Counted from the stretch's first letter, positions 8,764 through 17,947 are shown. The stretch is 64,000 nucleotides of DNA from Dinghuibacter sp964544695 (GCA_964544695.1 CAZJDB010000154.1:4475-68474), one strand, 5' to 3'. Notes: generated by a model from the letters alone, not told the origin. Numbers and translations are program-made.

Positions 8764-9948
8764 TCAATCTTCATGGAGTGCCTCCGCAGGAAAAATAGCC
8801 GCGGCTTGTCTGCCTGGGTACAGGGAACAGATCGTAGCCAGGGCATAGATGAACAATATAGCAAAAAATAGGGCTTCGATATACACACGCGTGGGAAGAT
8901 CGAAGACGTGGAGCAACGGGAACTGGATGGCAAAAAAAGTTCCCAGGATCAGGGCAAACGTCGCCAGGATCATCGTTTCCAACCAGAGTTGCCCCGTTAC
9001 GGACCAGCCGCTGGCGCCCACGGCCCGGCGAAGTCCGATCTCGCCTTTACGGCGGTTGATGTTGTACCAGAGTACGCCGAACAATCCAAAGGCCACGTTG
9101 AGCACCAGGAAGGCGGCAATAATCCCGAATATGATCAGGGGAACCAGGGACGCGTTGTTTTTATTCGCTCGGTCGTTACTCATGTGACGGATGCCGATAT
9201 TGGAATTCCGGATGGCGCCCGAGAGCAATTTGTAGATACGGCCTTCGGAAGCGGCATCCGCGTCGGGGCTGACCTTGACCAGCATCGTTCCCATCCAGCG
9301 GAAACCATCTGTGTCAATGGGGACGTACATGGAGGGCGTGGAGGGATGGTAGTCCCCCTCGACCTTGACGTCCGCTATGACCCCAATGATCCTTTGTGGG
9401 TGGGGATCCTGTTTATTTCCCACCAGGCGTCCGACCACCGGGACGTGTCCAAAGGCAGCATCGCGCAGGGACTCGTTGATGACGATGGGGGGATGGGCAT
9501 CGGCGAGATCCTGCCTGGAAAACCATCGCCCTTCCAGGAGGTGCAACCCCAGGACCTTAGGGTAATATTCGTCCGAGGTATAGTAATAGACACGATCGAC
9601 CGCCTCCTTCCCCGAGCCAAAGCTGGTAATACTCATACCGGTTCCAAAAGGTGTATTGTTGCTGGCGTAGCTGGCTTCCATGACTTGGGGCTCGCTGGTG
9701 ACCGCCTTCCGGACATTTTCGTAGAACAGGGCCAGGGAGTCGTTACGGTTCGTTTGGTTAGGATTATTGTAATTCACGATCCAGACGTCCTGGTCATCGA
9801 GGTCCATGGGCAGGCGGTAGTTCCGGTAGTAATAAGCTGCTATGGAGGCAAGGGCGAATATCACCAGGAAGGAAAAGAATATCTCGATCACCAATAGGAG
9901 GTTCTGCTTCTTCTTGTTCCACATGAGCTTGAATAAATGTTTGAGCAT
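8764..9948 (-). CDS. ABC exporter permease (MacB/FtsX type), second of two
   Basis: 394 residues. A membrane helix near the N-terminus (about 16-38) is followed by a large periplasmic MacB-type domain (about 40-270). Three helices follow (about 271-295, 320-342, 350-380), the classic FtsX/MacB topology without a fused ATPase. The C-terminal part carries RRKGEIGLRRAVGAS, the loop typical of this family. It is 11 bases downstream of the first permease and should form the heterodimeric membrane part of the mechanotransmission-type exporter. The exported substrate cannot be read from sequence. Confidence 0.85.
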   Translation of the reverse strand: MLKHLFKLMWNKKKQNLLLVIEIFFSFLVIFALASIAAYYYRNYRLPMDLDDQDVWIVNYNNPNQTNRNDSLALFYENVRKAVTSEPQVMEASYASNNTPFGTGMSITSFGSGKEAVDRVYYYTSDEYYPKVLGLHLLEGRWFSRQDLADAHPPIVINESLRDAAFGHVPVVGRLVGNKQDPHPQRIIGVIADVKVEGDYHPSTPSMYVPIDTDGFRWMGTMLVKVSPDADAASEGRIYKLLSGAIRNSNIGIRHMSNDRANKNNASLVPLIIFGIIAAFLVLNVAFGLFGVLWYNINRRKGEIGLRRAVGASGWSVTGQLWLETMILATFALILGTFFAIQFPLLHVFDLPTRVYIEALFFAILFIYALATICSLYPGRQAAAIFPAEALHED

Positions 9949-9959
9949 GAGGGGTGGTT

Positions 9960-11228
9960 TTAGGCCTTAAGGGCGGTGACGATGGGCAATCGGGACATGC
10001 GCCAGGCAGGGTAAACCCCCGAGAGGAGGCCGAAGAACAGGGCATAGCCCAGCCCGTAGGCCAGCACCCGCGGTTGCAGGGAGAGGTACATATTGGAGAT
10101 CGGCTGGGCCCGGTTAATGAGGGCAATGGCGCCCAGGGAAAGCGCTACCGCGATAAGCGCTCCCAGGAGCGTCAAAAAAATATTTTCAATGATGAACTGG
10201 ATGACCAGGGTGCGCGAAGAAGCCCCGAAAGATTTCCGGACCCCGATTTCCGAAGAACGCTCCATGATGCGCGTGATGTTGATATTGATCAGGTTCAGGG
10301 TGGGGATGAGCATGAACAACAGGACCAGCAATGTAAGAGACAGGTAGAACCAGCCCAACCCATCGGAACCGCGTTCGAGATTGGCAAAGAAGTCCTTGGT
10401 TCCCAGGCCGCCGAACGCATTGCGCGAATAGGAGGCGATGTAAGAGTCAGCCCAGGAGATTTGATGGTCGTAGTCTTTATCCATCAAAGGGACCTTGGCA
10501 AACATATCGTTGAACTCCCGGCGCATTCGGGGGACGTCCGAACTGGCGGGCGCCAGCAGGAAACCTGTATAGTCCCCGGCCAGGTCCCTGGAATCCAGGC
10601 TTACCTTGGACAGGGAATAGGGGAGATAAATGTCTGCCGCGGTCAAATTATTGGCGACCTGTTCGTCACGAACGACCCCCACCACACGATAGGTGACGTT
10701 GTCTGCTACTATGTATTTGCCCAGGGCGCTGGCTCCCCTCCCGAAATAGTCATCCCGCGTCTTTGCGCCGATGACGACGACCCGGTCCCCATGATCGATT
10801 TGCGCCTGGCTGTACGGTTTACCCTCCAGGAAGTCGTACCTCAGGATGTCCCAAAAATGCGCGTCTGTCTGGCGCATTTCCAGGGAAAACTTCTTGTCTC
10901 CCAGGTAGGTATTGGTTAGGTGGGAATTGCTGGCGAAACCGATGGCCTCCGGGACCTTGAGGGTGTTCAGGTAATGCGTGATGAAATAATAACCCAGGTT
11001 GCCCCCGTTGATGGAACCGTGCGTCCGGCTCCATTTGAAAAAGCGGGTCACATACAAAATGCGGTCCCTTTGCGTATCGGGATAATGTGCGTTGGCGACC
11101 TGGTCTAAGAAGGCGGTGGCCACCAGCAGGACGGTCAGGGTAATGCTGATGCCGAAGAGGCTGATGAAGGTGAAGAATTTACGCCTGCCGAGTACCGCGA
11201 GGGCTATTTTGAAATAATTCTTTAGCAT
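9960..11228 (-). CDS. ABC exporter permease (MacB/FtsX type), first of two
   Basis: 422 residues with the same architecture as its neighbour: N-terminal helix (about 17-40), periplasmic MacB-like domain, and three C-terminal helices. A family loop RSSEIGVRKSFGASSRT precedes the last two helices. The two permeases are clearly different in sequence, so they probably form a heterodimer. It lies 12 bases after the ATPase gene in the operon. Confidence 0.85.
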   Translation of the reverse strand: MLKNYFKIALAVLGRRKFFTFISLFGISITLTVLLVATAFLDQVANAHYPDTQRDRILYVTRFFKWSRTHGSINGGNLGYYFITHYLNTLKVPEAIGFASNSHLTNTYLGDKKFSLEMRQTDAHFWDILRYDFLEGKPYSQAQIDHGDRVVVIGAKTRDDYFGRGASALGKYIVADNVTYRVVGVVRDEQVANNLTAADIYLPYSLSKVSLDSRDLAGDYTGFLLAPASSDVPRMRREFNDMFAKVPLMDKDYDHQISWADSYIASYSRNAFGGLGTKDFFANLERGSDGLGWFYLSLTLLVLLFMLIPTLNLININITRIMERSSEIGVRKSFGASSRTLVIQFIIENIFLTLLGALIAVALSLGAIALINRAQPISNMYLSLQPRVLAYGLGYALFFGLLSGVYPAWRMSRLPIVTALKA

Positions 11229-11240
11229 ATTTGAAAGATT

Positions 11241-11906
11241 TTATTGCACCTGGGATCCATCGAACAACCTGACCAGGCGATGCGTGCGCCGGGCCATCGA
11301 TTCATCGTGGGTGACCATGATGATCGTCGTGCCTTCGGTCTTGTTGAGGTGGGTGAGGATATCCATGATCTCGCCTCCCATGAAAGAGTCCAGGTTCCCC
11401 GTGGGCTCGTCCGCCAGGATGATTTCGGGATTGCCTACGATGGCCCTGGCAATGGCCACGCGCTGCTTTTGCCCACCGGAAAGTTGCGTCGGGAAGTGAC
11501 GCACGCGGTTGGCCAGTCCTACCTTCTCCAGGGCCTCGGTAGCCAGGCGCTTGCGTTCGCGGGCGCTCATAGTGCGGTACAACAGGGGCAGCTCGGCGTT
11601 GTCCAGGACCTTCAGCTCTCCGATGAGGTGGTAGCTTTGAAAGATGAAGCCGATGGATTTGTTGCGGAAGTGGGCCAGGTCCTTGTCGGACATGCGGGCC
11701 GTAGACTGTCCGTCGATGCGGACCTCTCCCCGCGAGGGGCCGTCCAGGAGACCCATGATGTTCAACAGGGTGCTTTTACCACACCCCGAAGGGCCCATGA
11801 CGGAGAGGAATTCCCCTTTTGCAACGTCCAGGTTGATGTTTTTCAGGGCCAGGGTTTCCACCGTATCGGTGCGGTATACTTTTTCTATGTTCTGTAAGTG
11901 CAGCAT
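11241..11906 (-). CDS. ABC transporter ATPase (LolD/MacB class)
   Basis: 221 residues, a complete single ATPase: Walker A GPSGCGKST (38-46), signature LSGGQ (142-146), Walker B IILADE (162-167), and a D-loop after NLDS. The class fits MacB/LolD exporters that work with FtsX-type permeases. It lies 6 bases after the TolC-type gene and 12 bases before the first permease. It supplies the ATP-driven stroke of the tripartite pump. Confidence 0.92.
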   Translation of the reverse strand: MLHLQNIEKVYRTDTVETLALKNINLDVAKGEFLSVMGPSGCGKSTLLNIMGLLDGPSRGEVRIDGQSTARMSDKDLAHFRNKSIGFIFQSYHLIGELKVLDNAELPLLYRTMSARERKRLATEALEKVGLANRVRHFPTQLSGGQKQRVAIARAIVGNPEIILADEPTGNLDSFMGGEIMDILTHLNKTEGTTIIMVTHDESMARRTHRLVRLFDGSQVQ

Positions 11907-11912
11907 ACGCGT

Positions 11913-13352
11913 TTATTTATACGTGATTTTTTCATTTCTTTCAAAATCGAACAGGGACAGGTAGCGGAGCTGGTAGTACGCTCCCCAGAAATCCCTGAGC
12001 GCCCCAATATAGTCCCTTTGGGCCTGATCGTTTTCCGTGAAGGCCACGCTCAGGTCGGTGATGCTGAGGTCTCCCAGGACATAGCGTTGGCGGGCGATTT
12101 CGTATTTCGCCCCGGCAATGCTGTCCGCCTGGGCGGTCAAACTCACCTGGTCTTTCATGACGTTGAAGAGGGTCACCTGGGTAACGATCTGTTGCTTGAA
12201 CGTCTGTTTGTCCTGCTCCACGGTATATTCCACCAGTTGCTCGTTGGCTTCCGCCGTCCGGACCCTGGCTTTGGACCGGCCCCAGTCGAGGATAGGCACA
12301 TTGAATTGGAGGGTGAGGAGTTGCTGGTCCTGGGGCGATCTATACAGATCAGGAATATTGGGACCTGTATTGGAATACCCCAGGTTGGCGGTCAAAGTTG
12401 CCGTCACGCCGTTCTCCCCCCGGGCCAGTGCGACATCCCTGCGGGCTTCGTTGACGCGGCGCACGAAAGCGATGGCATCCGAACGGTTGGCGTAGGCCTC
12501 CTGAAGGACCTTGTCCGCGTCGATACTTACCTGGGTGATCAGGTCGGGAACCTGGAGTTGAAAAGCCGCTACCGCCTCTTCGCCGGTGTACGTGCGTAAG
12601 TTTAGGGTGGCGATTTCCCTGTCGCGCCGTGCCGTGCCTATGGCTTTTTCCGCGTTGAGCTCTTCAAGCTGCAACTGGAGGATTTCGTTTTTGGAGACCT
12701 TCCCCAGGTCGAACTTGAGGCGCGCCACCTTCAGGATCTTTTCCGTATTGTCCAGGTTGGTTTCGGCGATGTGCAGGTTGGCCTGAGCCAGGAGCAGGTC
12801 GAAGAAATATCCCTCGGCCGTGATGGCGATCTTTTCCTGGGCTTCGATATAGGCTTGCTTGCTTTCATCGTATTTCAGCGGTTGGATGCGTTTATCCCAT
12901 TTCAATTGATTGTATTGGAAAAGGGGTTGACTGTACCCGATGGCATAGGGCACGCCGTTATACGAGACGTCCTTACTATGGAAATCTTCGTAACGCTGTA
13001 TCGAGGTCGTGCCGTAAATGGACCCTCCCGTCGCAGCGATGCTTTGACTGAAGTTCATGGTTACGGAAGAATTGTCATTATAAATGGACTGGAAAACGTA
13101 GGTGCCGTTGGGTTGCTCCACCGGGGTAGTGGTTTTGCTGTAGGCGGGCAGATATCCTACCATGGACAACTGGGGCTGGTAGTTGGACCGGTAAGTCCGG
13201 TATTGCCAATACTTAGTCTTCCGGACCGTGACGGCCTGCTTGGCATCGATGGAATTGTGTTTCGCCAGCTCCACCGTTTGTTGCAGTGTCAGTCGAAGCG
13301 TATCCTGGGCCTGAAGGCGTGTAGCGACGAAAAGTAAGATCAAGAGTCTCAT
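11913..13352 (-). CDS. TolC-family outer membrane efflux protein
   Basis: 479 residues with a short signal (MRLLILLFVATRLQA). Two internally similar long helical halves follow, with the family's repeated segments, such as LQQTVELAKHNS near the start and VLQEAYANRSDAIAFVRRVN in the middle. Its start overlaps the stop of the adaptor gene by 4 bases (ATGA-type), so the two are coupled. It forms the outer-membrane channel of the tripartite exporter encoded in this operon. Confidence 0.9.
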   Translation of the reverse strand: MRLLILLFVATRLQAQDTLRLTLQQTVELAKHNSIDAKQAVTVRKTKYWQYRTYRSNYQPQLSMVGYLPAYSKTTTPVEQPNGTYVFQSIYNDNSSVTMNFSQSIAATGGSIYGTTSIQRYEDFHSKDVSYNGVPYAIGYSQPLFQYNQLKWDKRIQPLKYDESKQAYIEAQEKIAITAEGYFFDLLLAQANLHIAETNLDNTEKILKVARLKFDLGKVSKNEILQLQLEELNAEKAIGTARRDREIATLNLRTYTGEEAVAAFQLQVPDLITQVSIDADKVLQEAYANRSDAIAFVRRVNEARRDVALARGENGVTATLTANLGYSNTGPNIPDLYRSPQDQQLLTLQFNVPILDWGRSKARVRTAEANEQLVEYTVEQDKQTFKQQIVTQVTLFNVMKDQVSLTAQADSIAGAKYEIARQRYVLGDLSITDLSVAFTENDQAQRDYIGALRDFWGAYYQLRYLSLFDFERNEKITYK

Positions 13353-14596
13353 GGCTTGATCATTATTTTGGGTGTCGTCTTATAGTCGCTCATATCCGAA
13401 GTAATGACGGTATCTCCATGGCTCAGACCCCGGGTGACTTCCACGAAATCGAAGTTGGTCAACCCGATGTCGACAGCCCTGCGCCGGGCCACACCGTCGC
13501 GAAGCACGAATATATCCTGGGTCTTGCTTCCTTTGAAGGCCGGCCCGTTTGCAATCCGTACGACCTGGTTGTGAATGGCGGTCACCAGGAAAACATCCAC
13601 CTTCAGGTTGGACCGGAGCTGCCCGTTGCTGGGCTGATCCAAACGGATGTCAAAGGTCACGAGCCCCCCTGAAACCTCCGGGTGGACGTTGACCACGCGG
13701 CCCCTCAGAAGGGTATCGTTGATCCGGATGATGGCGCCCATCCCTCCCCTGAGCTGGTCAAGGTAATTATCGCTCAGCGTGCCGCTGACCTTGAAACTGC
13801 TCAGGTCTGCGATTCGCGCCAGGGTTTGACCTTCGTGAATGGATTCGCCGATGTTCTTGTCCAGGTAAGTGATGACTCCCGCCCTGGTTGCGGTGGCCTC
13901 AGCCAGACGCAGCTTCCGCTCAAATGCCCGGAGGTCGCTTTCCAGCACATCAGCAGCCAGCTCCGCCTCCTGGATATCCAGTTTCATGGTCTGCTGCTTG
14001 TTGGTGATCTGGTTTTCCAACTGTTTCTTTTCCTCCTGGGCTACCTTCAGGTTGAGCTCTGCATCTTCGATGGATTCCCGGGTGCCCCCACCCGCTTCAA
14101 ACAGGCGCTTGGCGCTTTCCACCGCGTCCTGGAGGTTCCCGATGTGGAGCTGCTTGATGGCGTTGTTGGATTGGATATCCGAATAACTTTCGGACAGGTC
14201 CAGCTTCAGCTTATCTATGTCCCCCCTTTTGGAGGCCAGCTGAAACTTCATTTTTTCCCAATCGGTTTGGGTCTTGGACTTGTCCAGGGTCAGGAGCGAT
14301 TCTCCGGGGCGGACCCTGGCTCCTTCATTGGCCAGCACCTTTTGAATGGAGCCGTCGATAGAGCTGGTGATGGTTTCTTCAAACTCGGGCAGGATCTCCC
14401 CCGAAGCACTGATGGTATTTTCAATATCACCGACTTGTGCGACGGCTGTGGTGATTTCGGAGCGATGCAGGCTGGGGGTGAGGAAGCTCCACGTCGTCCA
14501 GGCGGCGCCCCCCAAAAGGAGGAGAGCCAGGAGGCCCAGCAGGATGCGTCCGTTTCGTTTGCGGTGCTGAAGGCGGATGGGAATTTCGGTATCCAT
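13349..14596 (-). CDS. HlyD/MacA-type periplasmic adaptor, first gene of the export operon
   Basis: 415 residues from the ATG at 14596 (MDTEIPIRL). A longer in-frame start at 14632 is rejected because the -24/-12 promoter lies inside that extension. A basic N-terminus is followed by one membrane helix (about 18-38). Then come a biotinyl/lipoyl-like half motif, a long coiled-coil hairpin (about 110-215), and barrel and membrane-proximal domains. This is the usual adaptor of MacB-type pumps, joining permease and TolC. The sigma-54 promoter would start transcription only a few bases before this ATG, so the mRNA may be nearly leaderless. Confidence 0.88.
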   Translation of the reverse strand: MDTEIPIRLQHRKRNGRILLGLLALLLLGGAAWTTWSFLTPSLHRSEITTAVAQVGDIENTISASGEILPEFEETITSSIDGSIQKVLANEGARVRPGESLLTLDKSKTQTDWEKMKFQLASKRGDIDKLKLDLSESYSDIQSNNAIKQLHIGNLQDAVESAKRLFEAGGGTRESIEDAELNLKVAQEEKKQLENQITNKQQTMKLDIQEAELAADVLESDLRAFERKLRLAEATATRAGVITYLDKNIGESIHEGQTLARIADLSSFKVSGTLSDNYLDQLRGGMGAIIRINDTLLRGRVVNVHPEVSGGLVTFDIRLDQPSNGQLRSNLKVDVFLVTAIHNQVVRIANGPAFKGSKTQDIFVLRDGVARRRAVDIGLTNFDFVEVTRGLSHGDTVITSDMSDYKTTPKIMIKP

Positions 14597-14609
14597 TGCC
14601 GTCAAACGT

Positions 14610-14626
14610 TGCAAGGGAGGTGCCAC
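14610..14626 (-). promoter_or_regulatory. sigma-54 (-24/-12) promoter of the export operon
   Basis: Read on the minus strand: GTGGCACCTCCCTTGCA. It carries TGGCAC and TTGCA with the invariant GG and GC exactly 10 bases apart, matching the RpoN consensus. Transcription would begin near 14599-14600, just before the adaptor ATG. The operon itself encodes a sigma-54 activator, which makes autoregulation likely. Confidence 0.8.
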
Positions 14627-14683
14627 AGCCAAACGGCTGAATTATAAACTTTTACGCAAAAATGGTTTCGAAAAAGTGCTCGA

Positions 14684-14704
14684 TTCCGGACAGATTTTCC
14701 GGAA
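14684..14704. promoter_or_regulatory. inverted repeat upstream of the sigma-54 promoter (possible activator site)
   Basis: TTCCGG at 14684-14689 and CCGGAA at 14699-14704 form a perfect dyad with a 9-base centre. It lies about 75 bases upstream of the -12 element, a usual distance for an NtrC-type enhancer. It also lies directly after the stop of the gene at 14709, so a weak transcription stop is the alternative. No T run follows on the minus strand. Confidence 0.4.
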
Positions 14705-14708
14705 ACGC

Positions 14709-15749
14709 TCAGGGCGTTATTGCGTCCTTCACCTTTTGCGGAATCGCATTGATCTTCCGCCGGGTCCGCGCGTTCAACCCAAACCGCCGTGCAACGGTCA
14801 ACCGATAAAGTCCCGTCTTCACCTGATAAGCCGAGGCTGCGTTTGCTCCCGTAAAGAAAGCCTGACTATTCACCCAGGAGACGTTCACGTTCCAAAGGGA
14901 ACCATTGTATCCTACTGCAGCGCGGTATGCCACATTGGGCGTAAACCCGAAACGGTCGTACTGCCCGACCCCGTATTCCCGGGTGTACCCCAGGGCGCCC
15001 GCCAGGGTGGCTCCTCCCGTGAGGAAGTAATGCCGGTTCCAAACCAGGGTATAGGCATACCCGACGCCCGGGCCCGTTTTGAAGAAGTGCGCGGCGTGGA
15101 TGAAACGGCCGGATGAATCAGCGGCGATCAGCGAAGGCGCCAGGGCGCTGTCCGCGCCGAGCGCCCCATAATACACCTCGAATCCAAGCAGGGGTGACCC
15201 GGCGGAATGGGTCTGCCATTCGTCTTCGACCAGGGAGGCCCGGTAGGAGAAGCGCCGGTAATTGAAGACATAATAGGCCGAGGCGCCCACGAAGCTGACG
15301 TGCAAATCGGGACGGGTATAATCCAGGTCGGGCTTTCCGGAAAAAGCGGAGTTCGGCAGATAGTAGCCGTGGTAGAACTGCCCGAAAAGGTCCACCGAAA
15401 CCTTTCGGAAATATAAATGGGACTGGAGGTCCAGAGAATGCGTTTTCCCATTGTCGGAAGGGGTGAAGAAGCCCAGGCCCGCAGCCACGTTAAGGGTCAG
15501 GACGCGGTAGGTGACGCCGATCCCGATATTCGGCGGGGTATTGGGGCGGTATTTGAGCGTCCCCCCGGGCTCGGCGATCGATAGGCTGGTGTACTTCCGC
15601 GACAGAAATACCCTACCCGTAACCTTCCGGACATAAGAGCGATAGTACGCCGAATCGAAGGGCGCCGAATGAGGCAGGGGCAGGTGGGATGAATCTTGCT
15701 GAACCTGGGCCTGGCTCACCAGACACACGATGCCCAAAATCAAATTCAT
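14709..15749 (-). CDS. outer-membrane beta-barrel protein, probably DUF4421 family
   Basis: 346 residues with a short signal peptide (MNLILGIVCLVSQAQ). The mature part begins with a linker and then FLSRKYTSLSI, followed by amphipathic strands rich in Tyr, Phe and Gly that end in an Arg-rich C-terminus. The RVFLSRKYTS element is what I associate with DUF4421, a Bacteroidota family of predicted outer-membrane barrels of unknown role. The gene is 20 bases downstream of the HdeD-like gene and may share its transcript. The family name is from memory; the barrel character is visible. Confidence 0.6.
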   Translation of the reverse strand: MNLILGIVCLVSQAQVQQDSSHLPLPHSAPFDSAYYRSYVRKVTGRVFLSRKYTSLSIAEPGGTLKYRPNTPPNIGIGVTYRVLTLNVAAGLGFFTPSDNGKTHSLDLQSHLYFRKVSVDLFGQFYHGYYLPNSAFSGKPDLDYTRPDLHVSFVGASAYYVFNYRRFSYRASLVEDEWQTHSAGSPLLGFEVYYGALGADSALAPSLIAADSSGRFIHAAHFFKTGPGVGYAYTLVWNRHYFLTGGATLAGALGYTREYGVGQYDRFGFTPNVAYRAAVGYNGSLWNVNVSWVNSQAFFTGANAASAYQVKTGLYRLTVARRFGLNARTRRKINAIPQKVKDAITP

Positions 15750-15768
15750 AAGGTTGTAGCGGCAATAG

Positions 15769-16335
15769 TCAGGCCGGACTTCCTGACTTCAGGAGATCAT
15801 GCGCATGCCGCCTCCGGATGCGAATGTACGCCCCCAGGAGCCAGATTCCAGCCACGACAGAGTAAACGCCTACGATCCAAATGAAAGTCCAGGCGCTGGC
15901 GATGGGGAAAACAAAGAACAATATGCCCATCAATATGCTCAGTATGCCCCCGATAATGTACCAACCTTCTCCTTTCAGCTTTTTCCCCAGGCGGATCGAC
16001 ACGATGATTTCGAGGATACCGATGAAGAGGAGCCAGCCTCCCACATACCACACCAGGACCAGGCCCGTGACAAAGGGGGCCCAAAGGGTCACGGCGCCCA
16101 GGAAGATGCTGAGGATACCCCGGATGAGCTGGTACCACCAATCGTTGTCATGCTTCACATGACCGAAGGAGGCGGCTACGTGGAGGATCCCGTCGGCAAA
16201 CAGAAAGGCGCCGAAAATGATCAGCAGGATGCTTAGCGTAATACCCGGCCATAGCAGGGCCAGCAAACCGAATATGATGGCGGAGATGCCCCTCCAAAGA
16301 AGGAGATTGGCGAAACGAGGTGCGAAAGGTTGCAT
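15769..16335 (-). CDS. HdeD-family (DUF308) membrane protein
   Basis: 188 residues with six hydrophobic helices arranged as three repeated pairs (FGLLALLWPGITLSILLIIF and similar). This is the DUF308 repeat seen in E. coli HdeD, a membrane protein linked to acid resistance. It is 11 bases downstream of the M28 peptidase. The physiological role in this organism cannot be read from the sequence. Confidence 0.8.
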   Translation of the reverse strand: MQPFAPRFANLLLWRGISAIIFGLLALLWPGITLSILLIIFGAFLFADGILHVAASFGHVKHDNDWWYQLIRGILSIFLGAVTLWAPFVTGLVLVWYVGGWLLFIGILEIIVSIRLGKKLKGEGWYIIGGILSILMGILFFVFPIASAWTFIWIVGVYSVVAGIWLLGAYIRIRRRHAHDLLKSGSPA

Positions 16336-16346
16336 AGCTATAAAGT

Positions 16347-17903
16347 TTAGAACAATCCGTCGAAATCGAAAATGAATTTGCCGGGCTTGGGCAGTGGCTT
16401 GCGGGGCATCATATCCGGCCTCATAGCCGCATCATACACGAAAGCAGCCATGATAATGGCGGCCTGTTTCAAATCCGGAATGGAAAGGTGATCGTACACA
16501 TCCATATTCGTGTGGTGCGTCCGGGATTCGTAATCCAGGGGATCCTGGATGAACTGGAAGCCGGGGATTCCCACGGCATCGAACGAGAGGTGATCCGTAG
16601 ACCCCGTATTGCTGGGGGTCACGCCCGTAGCACCCAGGTCGGCGAAGGGCGCCAGCCAGCTTCTAAAGATGTCCGCCACCGCGGAATTGTTTTGGGTATA
16701 AATGCCCCGGATCTTCCCCGTACCGTTGTCCAGGTTGAAGTAAACGGAGACTTTTTTCTGTTCGGGGGTCAGGTGCATGTCGGTGGCGCTCCCGAAGTGT
16801 TTTTTGACGTACCCATAGGAACCCAGGAGGCCTTCCTCCTCGCCACCCCACAGGGCGACCCGGATCGTGCGTTTGGGATGTGCGCCCAGGGTTTGCAGGA
16901 GGCGTACCGCTTCCATGGCGATGATGCATCCGGCCCCGTTGTCGGTGGCGCCGGTGCCCGATTGCCAGCAATCCAGGTGCCCTCCCAGCATGACGACCTG
17001 GCTGCCCAGGCTGGGGTCGGTGCCCGGAATTTCGGCGACGACGTTATAGCCCTCCACAAGCCCGTCGGGTATTTCGTTTTGTATCTCTATGTCCAGGGTC
17101 GTCCCGACATGCCGTTGGGCGAGTCTTTGCAGCCGCAGGTAGTCCTCGGTAGCCAGGGAAAGCTCAGGCACGACGGAGGGGTACTTACCCGTGGCCTCCA
17201 GCCAGTCCCCGTCCGCATAGACGGTACCGTCCTCGAAATTCCCTATGTTGAGCAAGGCCAGGGCTCCTTCATCGTGCAGGTATTGCTTGACATGGTTTTC
17301 ATTCTTCAGGTAGTTCGCATAAAACGCGATCAGACCGGGTTCGATCATATAAGCATCCGGTAACGTATTCAGACTGTCGGCATCCAGGCGCGTGGCATCG
17401 GGTTTCAGGGGAACGGGAAGGGTGTCTTTACGGTTAAGGATCATTACGATCGCGCCTTTCAGAGAGCTCCCCGCGCGTGCTACGTTTGCGGAATCCAGCG
17501 CATCCAAAAGGACCACCTTTCCCGAGATCTTTCCCCCCGTGCCCGGGGACCATGCCCTGGCATAGGCAATGAGGGAATGGTAATAAGGAACGGTCATGGC
17601 GGCGTATACGTAATGGTTTGTCCAGGACTTGCCGAAGGTTCCCCAGGATTCCTTCGCGGCGTTTTTCAAACCCCAACGCTGGAAGGTTTGGACGGCCCAG
17701 GCGCAGGCCTGGTCGAACCCCGGAGAGCCGGTCAGGCGGGGACCCACCCCATCGGTAAGCTCCTGGGCGATTTGGGTCACTCCGGAGTGGTTCATTTCCT
17801 CATTCCGGATTTTTTGCATCATATCCAGGTCCACGTTTTCGGTTTGGGCCCGTAAAGCAAGGCCCAGGGCCAGGCAGGTAAGAGATAGCAGCGTTTTCTT
17901 CAT
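16347..17903 (-). CDS. M28-family zinc aminopeptidase/carboxypeptidase, secreted
   Basis: 518 residues with a signal peptide (LLSLTCLALGLALRAQ). A protease-associated segment in the first half carries GKVVLLDALD. The di-zinc peptidase core has GGHLDCW with His about 309, TDNGAGC with the bridging Asp, EEEGLLGS with the catalytic Glu pair, an Asp in FNLDNGTG, and a late His in STDHLSF. This matches the carboxypeptidase Q-like branch of M28. It should degrade peptides in the periplasm or outside. The minus strand just upstream carries TATCTTGG, one base off the -7 box. Confidence 0.88.
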   Translation of the reverse strand: MKKTLLSLTCLALGLALRAQTENVDLDMMQKIRNEEMNHSGVTQIAQELTDGVGPRLTGSPGFDQACAWAVQTFQRWGLKNAAKESWGTFGKSWTNHYVYAAMTVPYYHSLIAYARAWSPGTGGKISGKVVLLDALDSANVARAGSSLKGAIVMILNRKDTLPVPLKPDATRLDADSLNTLPDAYMIEPGLIAFYANYLKNENHVKQYLHDEGALALLNIGNFEDGTVYADGDWLEATGKYPSVVPELSLATEDYLRLQRLAQRHVGTTLDIEIQNEIPDGLVEGYNVVAEIPGTDPSLGSQVVMLGGHLDCWQSGTGATDNGAGCIIAMEAVRLLQTLGAHPKRTIRVALWGGEEEGLLGSYGYVKKHFGSATDMHLTPEQKKVSVYFNLDNGTGKIRGIYTQNNSAVADIFRSWLAPFADLGATGVTPSNTGSTDHLSFDAVGIPGFQFIQDPLDYESRTHHTNMDVYDHLSIPDLKQAAIIMAAFVYDAAMRPDMMPRKPLPKPGKFIFDFDGLF

Positions 17904-17947
17904 GGTGAGCCAAGATAGGTGTTTGGATCGGATTTTAAAAACGGGCG

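Noticed and set aside
8908..9897. 329-codon plus-strand ORF across the second permease gene
   Set aside because: Antisense shadow of a well-supported permease; composition (Gly, Asp, Arg, His) and no domain.
9954..10919. 321-codon plus-strand ORF across the first permease gene
   Set aside because: Antisense shadow, no recognisable motif, permease gene in the other strand has clear topology.
13682..14647. 321-codon plus-strand ORF over the adaptor gene
   Set aside because: Antisense shadow of the adaptor coding region; no domain.
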